A DNA stretch of 64,000 nt from Streptomyces sp. SAI-127 (GTDB lineage: Bacteria > Actinomycetota > Actinomycetes > Streptomycetales > Streptomycetaceae). Both the position numbers and the translations under genes were made by a program. How positions within the stretch are numbered: position 1 is the first letter of the stretch; each line of letters starts with the position of its first letter. Under the pieces are notes generated by a model, which was not told the DNA's origin, made no database searches, and saw only the letters and a list, made by a program, of their open reading frames with translations. The stretch lies in NCBI RefSeq assembly GCF_029894425.1, contig NZ_JARXYJ010000001.1, positions 6,654,501 through 6,718,500 on the forward strand, read 5' to 3'. This document shows, piece after piece, positions 25,659 through 34,656 of this stretch.

Positions 25659-26508
25659 GGACGTCAGCACGCTGACCGCGGCCGAGAAGCGGCGGTTCGT
25701 GCAGGCGATGCTGGAGCTGAAACGACGCGGCGAGTACGACGAGTTCGTACGGATGCACATCGAGTTCTACGTCTCGGACGGTGAGGACGGACTGCGTACG
25801 GCGCACATGTCGCCCTCCTTCCTGCCCTGGCACCGCCGCTTCCTGCTGGAGCTGGAACGGGCCCTGCGCCGCGTCGACTCCTCGGTGACCGTGCCGTACT
25901 GGGACTGGACCCGCGACCGCACGTCGAGCGCGGCGCCCTGGACGGACGATCTGCTCGGCGGCACCGGCCGGCTCCCGGACCGTCAGGTGACGACGGGACC
26001 CTTCGCCTACGCGAGTGGCAACTGGACGCTCAAGGAACGCATCACCGACGAGGAGTACCTCACCCGGGACCTCGGGCGGTCCGGCGATCCGATCGAGCTG
26101 CCGACGCGGAGCGACCTCGAGTGGGCCCTGCGGGACCCCGTCTACGACACCTCGCCCTGGGACTCGACGTCCACCGGGGGGTTCCGCAACAAGCTGGAGG
26201 GGTGGGGGAGCGGCCAGGGCGCGACCGCCTGGCGCAACCACAACCGGGTGCACCGCTGGGTCGGCGGGGTGATGGTGAGCGGTGCCTCCGTCAACGACCC
26301 GGTGTTCTGGATGCACCACGCCTTCGTCGACCTGTGCTGGTCGCGCTGGCAGCTCCGGCACCGCGACCACCGCTATCTGCCCGCGAGACCGCCCGGCCCG
26401 GGCAGCGGCCAGCGCGGCCGCGTCGTCGCCCGTCACGAGAAGCTCCCGCCGTGGGACGTGACCCCGGACGAGTTGGAGGACCACGGCAGGATCTACCGGT
26501 ACGCGTAG
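25642..26508 (+). CDS. melC2: tyrosinase MelC2
   Basis: A 288-residue type-3 copper tyrosinase that oxidises tyrosine to DOPA and dopaquinone for melanin. CuA ligands are His39 (VRMHIEF), His55 (RTAHMSPSF) and His64 (LPWHRRF); CuB ligands are His200 and His204 (NHNRVH) and His226 (WMHHAF). The length and spacing match Streptomyces MelC2 enzymes. It has no signal peptide of its own, as expected for export with MelC1. Expression likely depends on the promoter upstream of melC1. Confidence 0.97.
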   Translation: MAYTRRDVSTLTAAEKRRFVQAMLELKRRGEYDEFVRMHIEFYVSDGEDGLRTAHMSPSFLPWHRRFLLELERALRRVDSSVTVPYWDWTRDRTSSAAPWTDDLLGGTGRLPDRQVTTGPFAYASGNWTLKERITDEEYLTRDLGRSGDPIELPTRSDLEWALRDPVYDTSPWDSTSTGGFRNKLEGWGSGQGATAWRNHNRVHRWVGGVMVSGASVNDPVFWMHHAFVDLCWSRWQLRHRDHRYLPARPPGPGSGQRGRVVARHEKLPPWDVTPDELEDHGRIYRYA

Positions 26509-26546
26509 GCCGTAGGGAGGCATGGAACATGGTGTCCGGACACACA

Positions 26547-26578
26547 AGAGCCCCGGCGCTGGAAGGTGCCGGGGCTCT
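26547..26578. terminator. bidirectional terminator melC2 / chpG
   Basis: An 11-bp perfect stem AGAGCCCCGGC / GCCGGGGCTCT with a 10-nt loop between convergent genes; on the minus strand TCTTGTGTGT follows. Confidence 0.75.
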
Positions 26579-26595
26579 GGAGTGGGTGCGGGCGA

Positions 26596-26940
26596 TCAGC
26601 CGCCGTAGCCCTGCCCGTGGCCGTTCTTGTGGCCACCGGCGCGGTGCTCCTTGTGGCCGCCGTTCTTCTTGTCGGCGTCCTTCTTTTCCTTGTGGTCGCC
26701 ACTCTTGTTCTCGCAGTGGTTGCCGAACGCCGGGTTCAGCAGGCCGACCACGTTGACGGTGTTGCCGCACACGTTGATCGGGATGTGGATCGGCACCTGG
26801 ACGACGTTGCCGGACAGGACGCCGGGCGAGTGGACGGCTGCGCCGTTGGCGCCCGCGTCCGCCATGGCCAGGCCGGCGCCGCCGATCATCACGGCACCGG
26901 TGCCGAGGGCGACTCCGGCTGCCTTCGCGATGCGAGACAT
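26596..26940 (-). CDS. chpG: chaplin with His/Lys/Gly-rich C-terminal tail
   Basis: A 114-residue chaplin. The signal peptide (about 1-28, AMA-D) and one complete chaplin domain (GVLSGNVVQVPIHIPINVC, NVVGLLNPAFGNHC; Cys58/Cys76) are typical. Residues 79-114 form an extra hydrophilic tail rich in Lys, His and Gly with five histidines (83, 96, 99, 104, 108) and the end GHGQGYGG. ATG 26940 follows AAAGGAG. It is convergent with melC2 and matches the chpG position. The S. coelicolor ChpG tail, as I recall, is shorter and Asp-rich, so the His-rich expansion is notable and could bind metal or pigment (inference). Confidence 0.93.
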   Translation of the reverse strand: MSRIAKAAGVALGTGAVMIGGAGLAMADAGANGAAVHSPGVLSGNVVQVPIHIPINVCGNTVNVVGLLNPAFGNHCENKSGDHKEKKDADKKNGGHKEHRAGGHKNGHGQGYGG

Positions 26941-27081
26941 CACGTTCTCCTTTGGTTCGGGGGGTACGACGGCAGGACGCGCCGTCGCACTCCCCGTTCA
27001 ACGCCGCCCGTCACGGCTGGTAACGGCGCTTCGGTGCAGATCACCCGTTTTGAACAAGGACGCAGAAGGCCGCAGAGGGCG

Positions 27082-28041
27082 TCAGGGCAGTCGCCGCACC
27101 GGAGAGCCCGAGAGGAAGGCCCGGATGTCCTCGATCGCCTCGCCGTAGTACGTCGTGTAGTTGGCGCGGGAGACGTAACCGAGGTGGGGTGTGGCGAGCA
27201 GGCGGGGGGCCGTGCGTATCGGGTGGTCGGCGGGCAGGGGCTCGGTGTCGAAGACGTCGACGCCCGCGCCGGCGATGCGGCCCTCGTGCAGGGCGGCGAG
27301 GAGGGCGTCCTGGTCGACGATGGCGGCGCGCGAGGTGTTGATCAGGTAGGCGGTCGACTTGAGGAGGGCGAGTTCGGCCGGGCCGAGCAGGCCGCGGGTG
27401 CGGTCGCCGAGGGCCAGGTGGACGGAGACGAAGTCGCTAGTGGCGAGGAGGTCGCCCAGGGAGGGGGCCAGATCGACGCCCGCCTCGTCGGCGCGCTCCT
27501 TGGTGAGGTTCTGGCTCCAGGCGCTGACCTGCATACCGAAGGCGAGGCCCACGCGCGCCACCCGGCTGCCGATCTTCCCGAGGCCGAGCAGCCCGAGCCG
27601 ACGGCCGTGCAGATCGGCGCCGACCGTCTGCTGCCAGGGGCCGTTGTCGCGCAGGGCCCCGCTCTCCTCGACGATCCCCCGGGCGAGGCCGAGCAACAGC
27701 GCCCAGGTCAGCTCGACGGGTGGGGTGGAGGAGCTCGCCGTACCGCACACGGTGACGCCGTGTGCCTCGGCGGCGGTGTAGTCGATGACGGTGTTGCGCA
27801 TGCCGGAGGCGACGATCAGCTTCAGCCGGGGCAGGCGGGTGATCAACGAGCCGGGGAAAGCCACGCGTTCGCGCAGGGTGACCACGATGTCGACGTCGGC
27901 GAGGGCCGCGGCGAGCGCGTCCTCGTCGGGGAAGTGGGTGTCGAAGGTGACGACGTCGACCTCGCCGGCCAGCGGCGACCAGTCGGCGACCTCGGCCGCC
28001 ACGTTCTGAAAGTCGTCCAGCACAGCACAGCGCAGCCGCAC
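27082..28041 (-). CDS. D-2-hydroxyacid dehydrogenase (NAD-dependent)
   Basis: A 319-residue D-isomer-specific 2-hydroxyacid dehydrogenase. The NAD-binding motif LGLLGLGKIGSRVARVG is present, with the catalytic triad in its usual contexts: Arg in LINTSRAAIVDQ, Glu in VDVFDTEPLPADHP and His in LATPHLGYVS. The substrate cannot be told from sequence. GTG 28041 follows GGAGGGG. It stands alone, leftward, between the chaplin promoter region and the tRNA. Confidence 0.92.
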   Translation of the reverse strand: MRLRCAVLDDFQNVAAEVADWSPLAGEVDVVTFDTHFPDEDALAAALADVDIVVTLRERVAFPGSLITRLPRLKLIVASGMRNTVIDYTAAEAHGVTVCGTASSSTPPVELTWALLLGLARGIVEESGALRDNGPWQQTVGADLHGRRLGLLGLGKIGSRVARVGLAFGMQVSAWSQNLTKERADEAGVDLAPSLGDLLATSDFVSVHLALGDRTRGLLGPAELALLKSTAYLINTSRAAIVDQDALLAALHEGRIAGAGVDVFDTEPLPADHPIRTAPRLLATPHLGYVSRANYTTYYGEAIEDIRAFLSGSPVRRLP

Positions 28042-28254
28042 GTCGGGGCCCTCCGGTTCCGTTTCGTCGTCAACGGGGCCGACTCTACGGGGGGATGGTC
28101 GGCTTCTTCCGGGCGAGGGCGGCCTGCGGACGAGCCATCCGGGCGAGGCGGAACAACCGTGGTCCGTGGTCGGTGAAGCGCTTGGTCAGACTGCTTGTGC
28201 GCGCTGGACATGAGAAAGCCCCCCACCTGTTGTTGCTGGTGAGAGGGTGTTTGC

Positions 28255-28326
28255 GCCCCCGGCAGGACTCGAACCTGCGGCCAAGCGCTTAGAAGGCGCC
28301 TGCTCTATCCACTGAGCTACGGGGGC
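28255..28326 (-). tRNA. tRNA-Arg (anticodon TCT)
   Basis: On the minus strand a complete 72-nt cloverleaf is visible: acceptor GCCCCCG/CGGGGGC, D-arm GCTCAGTGGATAGAGC, anticodon arm GGCGC-CTTCTAA-GCGCT with anticodon TCT, and T-arm GCAGGTTCGAGTCCTGC. CCA is not encoded. Part of its anticodon arm is copied in the accessory island at 38930-38951. Confidence 0.97.
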
Positions 28327-28648
28327 CGGGTGTGGTGGCCTCTGTCTTGGGTGCCCGGGTGTGGGCCGTTCCGTGACGTTGCCGGGGACAAGGATAGGGC
28401 TCCCGCGTCCTTGTCCCTGTTGCTTCGCCTCCGTGGCTCGATGTGGAGGTTCGGTGAAGCGGTCCTGATAATCGCAGGCAGGTACGAATCGTGCACCGCT
28501 TTTGGCCGCTTGCGCACCGGGTGTTGTGCACTCGTTATGCCTGGACTGTGCCCGTGTCCCAGTCGCCCCTTCCGTCCGATGTGTTCCGTCGGCGCGCAGA
28601 CATGCTCATATGCTTCAGAATTCCCCTAAAATTGGGCATTCTTCACAT
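28327..28648. other. intergenic region between tRNA-Arg and dynA
   Basis: About 320 bp with no credible gene. It must contain the leftward tRNA promoter and the rightward promoter of the dynamin operon. The last 50 bp are unusually AT-rich (AATTCCCCTAAAATTGGGCA, 28619-28638) and include a CCCC-TAAAATT-GGG inverted motif just before the GTG start. Confidence 0.5.
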
Positions 28649-30256
28649 GTGGTGACCTTGGACGTACGGCCTCAGCTGCTCGACGCACTCTCCGCCCTGC
28701 GCGACCGTGTCGCCGCCGCACGCTTTCCGCTGCCCCTGCCCGGGGCCCCACGCGCGCGTGCCAACCGCGACGAACTGCTCGCCCAGCTCGACGACTATCT
28801 GGTGCCCCGGTTGAGGGACCCCGAAGCGCCGCTGCTGGCCGTGGTGGGCGGTTCCACCGGCGCCGGCAAGTCGACCCTCGTCAACTCCCTTGTGGGACGG
28901 CGGGTGAGCGAGGCGGGCGTGCTGCGGCCGACCACGCGGACACCGGTGCTGGTCTGCCATCCGGAGGATCATCACTGGTTCAGCGGAATGCGCGTACTGC
29001 CCGACCTCACGCGCGTGTGGGTGCCTCAACAGGAGGCGGGGGACGAGCTCCTGCTGCCCGGCGAGGACCCCACGCGCGTGCTCCGCATCGAGACCGCCGA
29101 CACCCTCCCGCCGGGCCTCGCACTCCTGGACGCGCCCGACGTCGACTCCCTGGTCGCCGACAACCGCGTCCTCGCCGCCGAGCTGATCTGCGCGGCCGAC
29201 GTCTGGATCATGGTGACCACGGCCGCCCGCTACGCCGACGCCGTCCCCTGGCATCTCCTGCGCACCGCCAAGGAGTACGACGCCACGCTCGTGACCGTCC
29301 TGGACCGGGTGCCGCACCAGGTCGTCTCCGAGGTCTCGCGCCAGTACGGCGCCCTGCTCACCAAGGCCGGTCTCGGCGATGTGCCACGGTTCACGGTGCC
29401 GGAGCTGCCCGAGTCGGCCTGGGGCGGGGGCCTGCTGCCGGCCACCGCCGTGGCGTCCCTGCGGACCTGGCTCGTCCACCAGGTGCAGGACCCCGCGGCC
29501 CGGCACCACGCCGTCGCCCGTACGGCCCGCGGTGTGCTTGCCTCCCTCAAGTCCCGGATGCCGGAGCTGGCCGGCGCGGCCGCCGCCCAGTACGCGGCCG
29601 CGCTGCGGCTCACCACCGCCGTCGAAGGGGCGTACGACAGCGAGTACGCGCGCGTGCGGGGACGGCTCCAGGCCGGTGCCGTGCTCGCCGGTGACGCCCT
29701 CAAGCGCTGGCGGGCCTTCCCCCTGGACTGCACCGCCGCGGAGCTCCTGGACGCCCTGGTGGAGAGCCTGGGCGCCCTCCTGCTGTGCTCGGTGACCGCC
29801 GCCGACGAGCGCGTCGACGAGGCCTGGCGGCGCGAACCGGCCGCCGCCGCACCGGAACTGACGGACCGCGATCCGACCCCGGAGAGCGCCGAGCACCGGA
29901 TCGGGATGGCGGTACGGCGCTGGCGGCGGGAGCTGGAGGAGTACGCCGAGGAGGAGATCCGCGACCTCGACCGCGGGGCCGCGCCCGACCCGGAGACGGT
30001 CGCCGCCCTCGTCGCCACCGTGCTGCTCGGCGGACGCCGGGCGCGGGTCGCGGGCGAGGGGCTCGCCGAGCGGATCGGCGCCCACGGAGCCCTGCGGCTG
30101 CGCGACCGGGGCGGACGGCTGCTCGCCGAGCATCTCGACCGGGTCGTGAACACCGAACGCGAACGCCGGCTCGCCCCGCTCGACGCACTCGACGTACACC
30201 CCGAGCACCAGGCCGAACTCATCGCCGCGCTGTCCGTACTGCAGAAGGAGAGGTGA
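28649..30256 (+). CDS. dynA: bacterial dynamin-like GTPase DynA
   Basis: A 535-residue dynamin-superfamily GTPase. G1 is [10 protein letters not shown] (67-76), G2 is RPTTRTP, G3 is LLDAPDVDS and G4 is VLDRV. A long helical region follows with no membrane helices. In Streptomyces, DynA works with membrane-bound DynB at sporulation septa to stabilise FtsZ rings; the pair here (no TM in the first, two TM in the second, adjacent) fits that description. I took GTG 28649 (VVTLDVRPQ) as start; GTG 28652 or ATG 28610 are alternatives, and no clear Shine-Dalgarno site is visible. Confidence 0.85.
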   Translation: MVTLDVRPQLLDALSALRDRVAAARFPLPLPGAPRARANRDELLAQLDDYLVPRLRDPEAPLLAVVGGSTGAGKSTLVNSLVGRRVSEAGVLRPTTRTPVLVCHPEDHHWFSGMRVLPDLTRVWVPQQEAGDELLLPGEDPTRVLRIETADTLPPGLALLDAPDVDSLVADNRVLAAELICAADVWIMVTTAARYADAVPWHLLRTAKEYDATLVTVLDRVPHQVVSEVSRQYGALLTKAGLGDVPRFTVPELPESAWGGGLLPATAVASLRTWLVHQVQDPAARHHAVARTARGVLASLKSRMPELAGAAAAQYAAALRLTTAVEGAYDSEYARVRGRLQAGAVLAGDALKRWRAFPLDCTAAELLDALVESLGALLLCSVTAADERVDEAWRREPAAAAPELTDRDPTPESAEHRIGMAVRRWRRELEEYAEEEIRDLDRGAAPDPETVAALVATVLLGGRRARVAGEGLAERIGAHGALRLRDRGGRLLAEHLDRVVNTERERRLAPLDALDVHPEHQAELIAALSVLQKER

Positions 30257-30259
30257 CCG

Positions 30260-32287
30260 ATGACCGCCGTCACGGATCAGGACCACACGGAGCAGGCGGG
30301 GAACGCCGTACCGGGGGAATCGGGGGACGAGGAGAGAGACGGGGAGAGGCCGGTCGAGGAGGCCTTGCCCGAGGCCGAAGGCGACGTGGAACCGGAGAGC
30401 GAGGACGAGCACGCGCGCGTGGAGGCGGTGTCGGGGCCGGAGAGCGGTCCTGAGCGGGACGAGGAGGGGAATGTGAGCGAGGATCCGGGTCGCGCGCACG
30501 CCGACGGTCACGCGCGTGCGGGGGCGAGGCGCGGGCGCAGGGACGCCGGTAGCGGCTCCCCGGAGCCGGTCGGCGCCGCCGCCCCCGCTGACGAGGACTC
30601 CGCGGACCCCTGGGACGACGGGCTCATCGCGCGCCGGGTCACCGCCGAGACCGAGCAGGCCGCCGTCATGGAGGCCCGTGGGCACAACGCACCGCCCGCC
30701 GCCCCGCTCACGTACGACGGCCCCCTGCGATCCCGTCTGGACGCGCTGCGGGAACTGGTCGGGCTCTCGCGGGCCCGGCTCGACAGCCGGACGCTCGCCG
30801 AGGCCGGCCAGGTCCTGGACGAGGCGGCCGCCCGGCGCAGGCTCTCCGGGCAGCACACCGTCGTCGCCATCGCCGGCGCGACGGGCAGCGGCAAGTCGCA
30901 GCTGTTCAACTCGCTCGCAGGAGTGGCCATCTCGGAGACCGGCGTACGCCGGCCCACCACGGCCGCGCCGATCGCGTGCAGTTGGAGCGACGGTTCGGCG
31001 AGTCTCATCGAACGGCTCGGCATCCCGCCCCGGCTGCGGCGGCGCCCGCTGCAGAGCGCCGAGTCGGAGGCCCAATTGCGCGGGCTCGTCCTGGTCGACC
31101 TGCCCGACCACGACTCGGCCGCGGTCCAGCACCGCGAGCACGTGGACCGGATCCTGGCACTCGTCGACGCCGTCATCTGGGTCGTCGACCCCGAGAAGTA
31201 CGCCGACGCGATCCTGCACGAGCGCTATCTGCGGCCCATGGCGGGCCACGCGGAGGTCATGTTCGTCGTCCTCAACCAGATCGACCGGCTGCCCGGGGAG
31301 GCCGCAGAGCAGGTCCTCGACGATCTGCGGCGGCTGCTGGACGAGGACGGGATCGCCCTCGGGGAGTACGGCGAACCGGGTGCCAAGGTGCTCGCCGTGT
31401 CGGCGCTCACCGGGGACGGTGTCGGTGAACTGCGGGAGATGCTCGGCCACTTCGTGACGGAGCGCGGGGCTCCCGCGCGGCGGATCGCGGCCGACGTCGA
31501 CGCGGCGGCGTGGCGGCTGCGGCCCGTCTACGCGACGGGCCGGCGCACCGGGCTGAGCGAGGAGGCGCGCGACGACTTCGCCGCCCGGCTCGCGGACGCG
31601 GTCGGTGCCACCGCGGCGGGCGAGGCGGCCGAACGCGCCTGGCTGCGCAACGCCAACCGTGCGTGCGGTACGCCCTGGTTGCGGCTGTGGCGCTGGTTCG
31701 ACGACCGGCGCGAACCTTCCACGGGACGGCTGCCGGTGCGTGCCCAGCCCGACGAGGAGGCGACCGCGCGCCAGCGTGTGGAGCAGGCCGTACGGACGCT
31801 CGCCGACCGGGCCTCGGCGGGGCTGCCCGCGCCGTGGGCGCAGGCGGTGCGCGAGGCGGCCGTACGCGGCTCCCAGGGACTGCCCGAGGCGCTGGACCAG
31901 CTGACGGCCCGAGCCGGGCTGCCACCGGGCCGTCCGCCGCGTCCGGGCTGGTGGCCGGTGGCCGTACTGGCGCAGGCATCCATGACGCTCCTTCAAATCG
32001 TCGGCGGGCTCTGGCTGGTGGGCCAGATCGTCGGGGTCATGGCGCCGAACCTGGGAGTCCCGGTGCTGCTGATGGTGGCCGGCATCATCGGCGGCCCGAT
32101 CGTCGAGTGGAGCTGCCGGATGGCGGCGCGGGGGCCCGCGCGGCGGTACGGCGTGGAGGCGGAACGGCGGCTGCGGGAGGCGGCGTCCGGGTGCGGGCGG
32201 GCGCGAGTGCTGGATCCGGTGGCGGCGGAGCTGCTGCGCTACCGGGAGGTCCGGGAGCAGTACGGGAGGGTCGTCGGGGTGGGGTGA
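30260..32287 (+). CDS. dynB: bacterial dynamin-like GTPase DynB (membrane)
   Basis: A 675-residue partner GTPase. Residues 1-120 are acidic and probably disordered (many Glu/Asp/Gly). The GTPase domain has G1 GATGSGKSQ (206-214), RRPTTAAP as G2, VDLPDHDS as G3 and NQID as G4. Two hydrophobic helices near 563-615 (SMTLLQIVGGLWLVGQIVGV and VPVLLMVAGIIGGPIV) form a membrane hairpin, as described for DynB. It starts 3 bp after the dynA stop with GGAG(A)GG upstream, so the pair is an operon. Role: sporulation-specific cell division (family knowledge). Confidence 0.87.
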   Translation: MTAVTDQDHTEQAGNAVPGESGDEERDGERPVEEALPEAEGDVEPESEDEHARVEAVSGPESGPERDEEGNVSEDPGRAHADGHARAGARRGRRDAGSGSPEPVGAAAPADEDSADPWDDGLIARRVTAETEQAAVMEARGHNAPPAAPLTYDGPLRSRLDALRELVGLSRARLDSRTLAEAGQVLDEAAARRRLSGQHTVVAIAGATGSGKSQLFNSLAGVAISETGVRRPTTAAPIACSWSDGSASLIERLGIPPRLRRRPLQSAESEAQLRGLVLVDLPDHDSAAVQHREHVDRILALVDAVIWVVDPEKYADAILHERYLRPMAGHAEVMFVVLNQIDRLPGEAAEQVLDDLRRLLDEDGIALGEYGEPGAKVLAVSALTGDGVGELREMLGHFVTERGAPARRIAADVDAAAWRLRPVYATGRRTGLSEEARDDFAARLADAVGATAAGEAAERAWLRNANRACGTPWLRLWRWFDDRREPSTGRLPVRAQPDEEATARQRVEQAVRTLADRASAGLPAPWAQAVREAAVRGSQGLPEALDQLTARAGLPPGRPPRPGWWPVAVLAQASMTLLQIVGGLWLVGQIVGVMAPNLGVPVLLMVAGIIGGPIVEWSCRMAARGPARRYGVEAERRLREAASGCGRARVLDPVAAELLRYREVREQYGRVVGVG

Positions 32288-32329
32288 CGCGTGTTCATGC
32301 GGTCCCGGTCCCTCATACGGGTGGCGGAG

Positions 32330-32356
32330 TTTTCCACAACCCGTGGACGGTCCACA
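32330..32356 (+). promoter_or_regulatory. cluster of DnaA-box-like sites upstream of ssbB
   Basis: TTTTCCACA (32330-32338), CGGTCCACA (32348-32356) and an inverted CCGTCCACG (32342-32350) lie within 27 bp. They resemble the Streptomyces DnaA box TTGTCCACA with one to three mismatches each. Binding is an inference; the spacing is tight and the sites overlap. Confidence 0.4.
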
Positions 32357-32481
32357 GGGCCCAGCGGGCTCGGCCCGGCGGAGGCAGTCTGGCTTCGCGG
32401 CGATCGCGGTGACGCGGTCGGCACGCAGACAGCAGCCGTACGGGACGGGCCCGTACGCATGTCCGGGAGGGGATCCCAGCG

Positions 32482-32943
32482 ATGAACGAGACGATGATCT
32501 GCGCGGTGGGCAACGTGGCGACACAGCCGGTGTACCGGGAGTTGGCCACGGGCGCGTCGGTGCGGTTCCGGCTGGCGGCGACCGCGCGCTATCTGGACCG
32601 CGAGAAGAACGAATGGACGGACGGGCACACCAACTTCTTCACGGTGTGGGCCAATCGCCAGCTCGCCACGAACGTGTCGGGGTCGATCAACGTGGGTGAT
32701 CCGGTGGTCGTCCACGGCAGGTTGAAGGTGCGCTCGGAAGGGCGCGAGGGGCAGCCGGCCTGGACCTCGGCCGACATCGACGCGGTGGCGATCGGCCACG
32801 ACCTCGCGCGCGGCACCTCGGCCTTCCGACGCACACAGCGGCCGGAGAACGCCGTTGCGGGTTCGTCCGCGCAGCCCGAGCCGGCCTGGGAGACGCCGCC
32901 GGGTGAGACCGCGGACCGGCAGGAGGCCGTCGCGGTGACGTGA
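32482..32943 (+). CDS. ssbB: single-stranded DNA-binding protein SsbB
   Basis: A 153-residue SSB with one OB fold: MNETMICAVGNVATQPVYREL, VRFRLAATARYLDREKNEWTDGHTNFFTVWANRQLATNVSGSINVGDPVVVHGRL. It lacks the acidic DDDIPF-type C-terminal tip of the housekeeping SsbA and ends TADRQEAVAVT, which fits SsbB, the Streptomyces paralogue linked to chromosome segregation during sporulation. GGGAGGGGAT precedes ATG 32482. It follows the dynamin pair, another sporulation-division module. Confidence 0.9.
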   Translation: MNETMICAVGNVATQPVYRELATGASVRFRLAATARYLDREKNEWTDGHTNFFTVWANRQLATNVSGSINVGDPVVVHGRLKVRSEGREGQPAWTSADIDAVAIGHDLARGTSAFRRTQRPENAVAGSSAQPEPAWETPPGETADRQEAVAVT

Positions 32944-33210
32944 CGTCGGCCGAGGGCGCGGAGGCCCTGGCCGAAGTGCGGCTTATCGGCGAATGCGTTC
33001 CGGATATCTCTGGTCGATTTGTCGATAAGCCCTGCGGGTGAAAGTGCTTGGCGATAACGATTCCGAGTCGGATCGATCTTCCGACCGCATCCCCGGGAAG
33101 AGGGGGGCGGCCGCGTCCCTAGGATGCCGAACACAGCTCCCGGGGCTACTGATTCTGCTGGTGGGACCGCCACCCCGCTCGTCAACGGGTCCTGTTCGAA
33201 GGGGAATTCC

Positions 33211-34623
33211 GTGTTTTCTGCGTTCTCTGCGCTGTCCGTGCGCGGACGGGGGGCGGCTCGCCTCGCGGCCGTCACGTTCGTCTCCGGCCTGCTCGCCGCC
33301 GGTGCGACGGTGGCCGTCGCCGACACGGCGGCCGCGGACGAGGCGGCGCAGAACCAGAGAGGGGCGACGGCCACCATAGGGGGCCTGAAGACCTACGGCG
33401 ACGCGGTGATACACGACACCGACAGCGATCTGCGGGTGCCGGCCGGGCTGTTCGAGATGTCCGTCGAGGGCGGCGGAACCCTGCAGACGTACTGCGTGGA
33501 CCTCTACAACCCCACGCAGAAGGACGCCAAGTACCACGAGACCGACTGGAGCGGCACCTCGCTGGGCGCCAACAAGGGGTCGGGCAAGATCCGTTGGATC
33601 CTGCAGAACTCCTATCCCCAGGTCAACGACCTCGCGGCGCTCGCAGACAAGGCCGGTATCGCCTCGGGCCTGACCGAGCAGGACGCGGCGGCCGGCACCC
33701 AGGTGGCGATCTGGCGCTACTCGGACCATGCCGACGTCGACGCCGTCGACCCGCAGGCCGAGAAGCTCGCGGACTACCTGGAGAAGAGCGCCCGCGACCT
33801 CGTGGAGCCGGCGGCGTCGCTGACGCTCGACCCGCCCGCGGTCTCCGGCCACCCCGGCGAGCTGCTCGGCCCGGTCACGGTGCACACCAACGCGGCCGGC
33901 GCGACGGTCACCCCGCCGGCGGACGCGGCCACGAGCGGCGTGCGGATCGTCGGCAAGGACGGCAGGCCGGTGACCTCCGCGAGCAACGGCAGCGAGCTCT
34001 ACTTCGACGTTCCCGAGGACGCGGCGGCGGGCTCTGCCGACCTCACGGTGCAGGCCTCGACCACTGTGCCGGTCGGCCGTGCGTTCGCCTCCGAGAGCCG
34101 GAGCCAGACGCAGATCCTCGCCGGCTCCAGCGAGTCGACGGTCTCAGCGGCGGCGAGCGCGACCTGGGCGAAGGAGGGCGCCGTACCGGCCCTCTCCGCC
34201 GCCCGGAACTGCACCGAGGGCGGCCTGGACATCACCGCGGTCAACCAGGGCGACGAGGAGTTCGCGTTCGAGCTGATGGGCACGGAGTACGCCATCGCGG
34301 CGGGCGAGACCCGCACGGTGATGGTCCCGCTCCAGGAGGACCAGGCGTACGACTTCACGATCAACGGTCCCGACGGTCTCGCCAAGCGCTTCACCGGTGT
34401 CCTCGACTGCCGCACCCGCAGCAGCGAGACGGGGGCCACGACCCAGACGCTCAGCGAGCCCAGCCCCGCCACGGTGGCCGTCCCCACCACCGACGTCAAC
34501 CTCGCCGAGACCGGTGGCTCCGCCACGACCCCGCTGATCGCCGGCACCGCCATCGCCCTGGTGGTGATCGGGGGCGCGGCCCTGGTCCTCACCGGCAGGA
34601 AGCAGAACCGGGCACAGGACTGA
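33211..34623 (+). CDS. thioester-domain (TQXA) cell-wall protein with LAETG sortase signal
   Basis: A 470-residue surface protein. After the signal peptide (about 1-38, VAVADTA) comes a thioester domain with the bond-forming Cys95 (LQTYCVDLYNP) and Gln164 (GTQVAIW, the TQxA motif). An Ig-like or adhesin segment (about 205-300) and a DUF11-like Cys-containing segment (NCTEGGLDITAVNQGDEEF...GVLDC) follow, then LAETG (431-435), a membrane helix and a basic tail. Such domains covalently attach to host or matrix amines. The GTG start has AAGGGGA upstream. Confidence 0.9.
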   Translation: MFSAFSALSVRGRGAARLAAVTFVSGLLAAGATVAVADTAAADEAAQNQRGATATIGGLKTYGDAVIHDTDSDLRVPAGLFEMSVEGGGTLQTYCVDLYNPTQKDAKYHETDWSGTSLGANKGSGKIRWILQNSYPQVNDLAALADKAGIASGLTEQDAAAGTQVAIWRYSDHADVDAVDPQAEKLADYLEKSARDLVEPAASLTLDPPAVSGHPGELLGPVTVHTNAAGATVTPPADAATSGVRIVGKDGRPVTSASNGSELYFDVPEDAAAGSADLTVQASTTVPVGRAFASESRSQTQILAGSSESTVSAAASATWAKEGAVPALSAARNCTEGGLDITAVNQGDEEFAFELMGTEYAIAAGETRTVMVPLQEDQAYDFTINGPDGLAKRFTGVLDCRTRSSETGATTQTLSEPSPATVAVPTTDVNLAETGGSATTPLIAGTAIALVVIGGAALVLTGRKQNRAQD

Positions 34624-34656
34624 CCGCGGCGCGTCGGCGACGGGCACAATGGCGTC

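Noticed and set aside
28643..32524. Very long minus-strand open frame (about 1,290 codons) opposite dynA-dynB
   Set aside because: It is an antisense shadow of two clear GTPase genes; high GC creates long spurious frames, and the translation has no domain.
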